A DNA stretch of 51,225 nt from Alphaproteobacteria bacterium (lineage in GTDB: Bacteria > Pseudomonadota > Alphaproteobacteria > WRAU01 > Hepatincolaceae). Position numbers and translations under genes: made by a program. The notes beneath the pieces were generated by a model. That model worked only from the letters and a program-made list of their open reading frames with translations, was not told the origin of the DNA and searched no databases. How positions within the stretch are numbered: the stretch's first letter is position 1; the number at the start of each line of letters is the position of its first letter. Of this stretch, positions 50,335-51,225 are shown one piece after another. Location: contig JAIRQL010000057.1 of assembly GCA_031256515.1 (NCBI GenBank), forward strand, positions 1 to 51,225, in the 5' to 3' direction.

Positions 50335-51219
50335 ATGAGTACCTTTAATTTTAAATATAAAAAACCGATTGTGGTTTCAGAAATTGGCTGTAATCATATG
50401 GGTAATTTAGAAACTGCTAAAGAATTAATTAAACTTTCTAAAGATGCTGGTGCTGATGTTGCTAAGTTTCAAAAAAGGCATAATAAAGAATTATTAACTC
50501 CTGAACAATATAATGCTCCACACCCTAATCCTGGTAATTCTTATGGAGATACCTATGGGGCTCATAGAGAGTTCTTAGAGTTTACAGTTAGTCAGCATAA
50601 AGAATTAAAAGAATATGCTGAAAGTATTGGCATTAAATACTCTACATCAGTTTGGGATATTACCTCTGCTAAAGAAATAATAACTTTAAATCCTGAATTT
50701 ATTAAAGTACCATCTGCTTGTAATTCTCACTTTGAAATGCTAAAAGTTCTTAGAGATGACTACAAAGGAGATATTCATATTTCTTTTGGGATGACTTACA
50801 ACAAAGAACAAGAAGAAATCATTAAATTTTTTGAAGAAACAGGTAGTGCTAATCGTCTTGTAATATATGCTTGTACTTCTGGCTATCCTGTGCCGTTTGA
50901 AGATATTTCGCTTTTAGAAATTAATAATTTATATACAAGATATGGCAGCAGAGTAAAAGAAATTGCTTTTTCAGGGCATCATTTAGGAATTGCTGTTGAT
51001 ATTGCTGCTTATACCTTAGGTGCAGTTTATATTGAAAGGCATTTTACTAAAGATAGAACTTGGAAGGGTACAGATCATGCTGCTTCTTTAGAGTTTGCTG
51101 GTTTACAAAAATTATGCCGTGATTTAGCCGCTGTTAGTAAGGCTTTAACTTTTAAAAAACAAGAAATTTTAGAGATAGAGCAAGTACAAAGAGATAAGCT
51201 AAAATATAAAAATAGATAA
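50335..51219 (+). CDS. neuB: N-acetylneuraminate (sialic acid) synthase family
   Basis: PIVVSEIGCNHMGNLETAKELIKLSKDAGADVAKFQKR, YSTSVWDITSAKEI, IKVPSACNSHFEML, ERHFTKDRTWKGTDHAASLE. Confidence 0.88.
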   Translation: MSTFNFKYKKPIVVSEIGCNHMGNLETAKELIKLSKDAGADVAKFQKRHNKELLTPEQYNAPHPNPGNSYGDTYGAHREFLEFTVSQHKELKEYAESIGIKYSTSVWDITSAKEIITLNPEFIKVPSACNSHFEMLKVLRDDYKGDIHISFGMTYNKEQEEIIKFFEETGSANRLVIYACTSGYPVPFEDISLLEINNLYTRYGSRVKEIAFSGHHLGIAVDIAAYTLGAVYIERHFTKDRTWKGTDHAASLEFAGLQKLCRDLAAVSKALTFKKQEILEIEQVQRDKLKYKNR

Positions 51220-51225
51220 ATTGTT

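Noticed and set aside
1-51225. CRISPR array
   Set aside because: No regularly spaced direct repeats were seen; the dispersed hairpins are single intergenic copies with differing arms.

Overview
AT-rich bacterial window, probably a reduced alphaproteobacterial (Rickettsiales/Holosporales-like) genome; taxonomy is inferred from gene content only. It has four blocks. (1) ~1-16.4 kb: a mobile/integrative element with a topoisomerase-type Zn finger, a giant methylase-helicase (DarB-like), DinD, an outer-membrane beta-barrel protein, XRE-type regulators, an ASCH protein plus a C5-cytosine methyltransferase, SSB, overlapping xis/int and a plasmid RepA-like initiator. It abuts a tRNA-His gene. (2) ~16.6-27.8 kb: host genes (lipoprotein, two beta-barrels, an ICMT/PEMT-like methyltransferase, an eight-gene Mrp/Mnh antiporter operon). 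(3) ~28.0-38.8 kb: a compact podovirus-like head/nozzle module with no visible integrase, replication or lysis genes. (4) ~38.9-51.2 kb: host genes (PTS EIICB, YfcC-like carrier, rhodaneses, FocA/NirC-like channel, secreted proteins, polysialyltransferase-like protein, NeuB). Two observations stand out. First, the phage-like module has eight in-frame TGA codons in six genes that read best as Trp. No assigned CDS in the window ends in TGA, and I saw no internal TGA in the flanking genes. Second, there are at least seven ~100-240 bp intergenic nested-hairpin elements. They share an apical CATGTAT..ATACAC hairpin and linkers, but the long stem arms differ at each locus while staying complementary. 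All calls are by eye from the sequence and ORF track; no searches were run.
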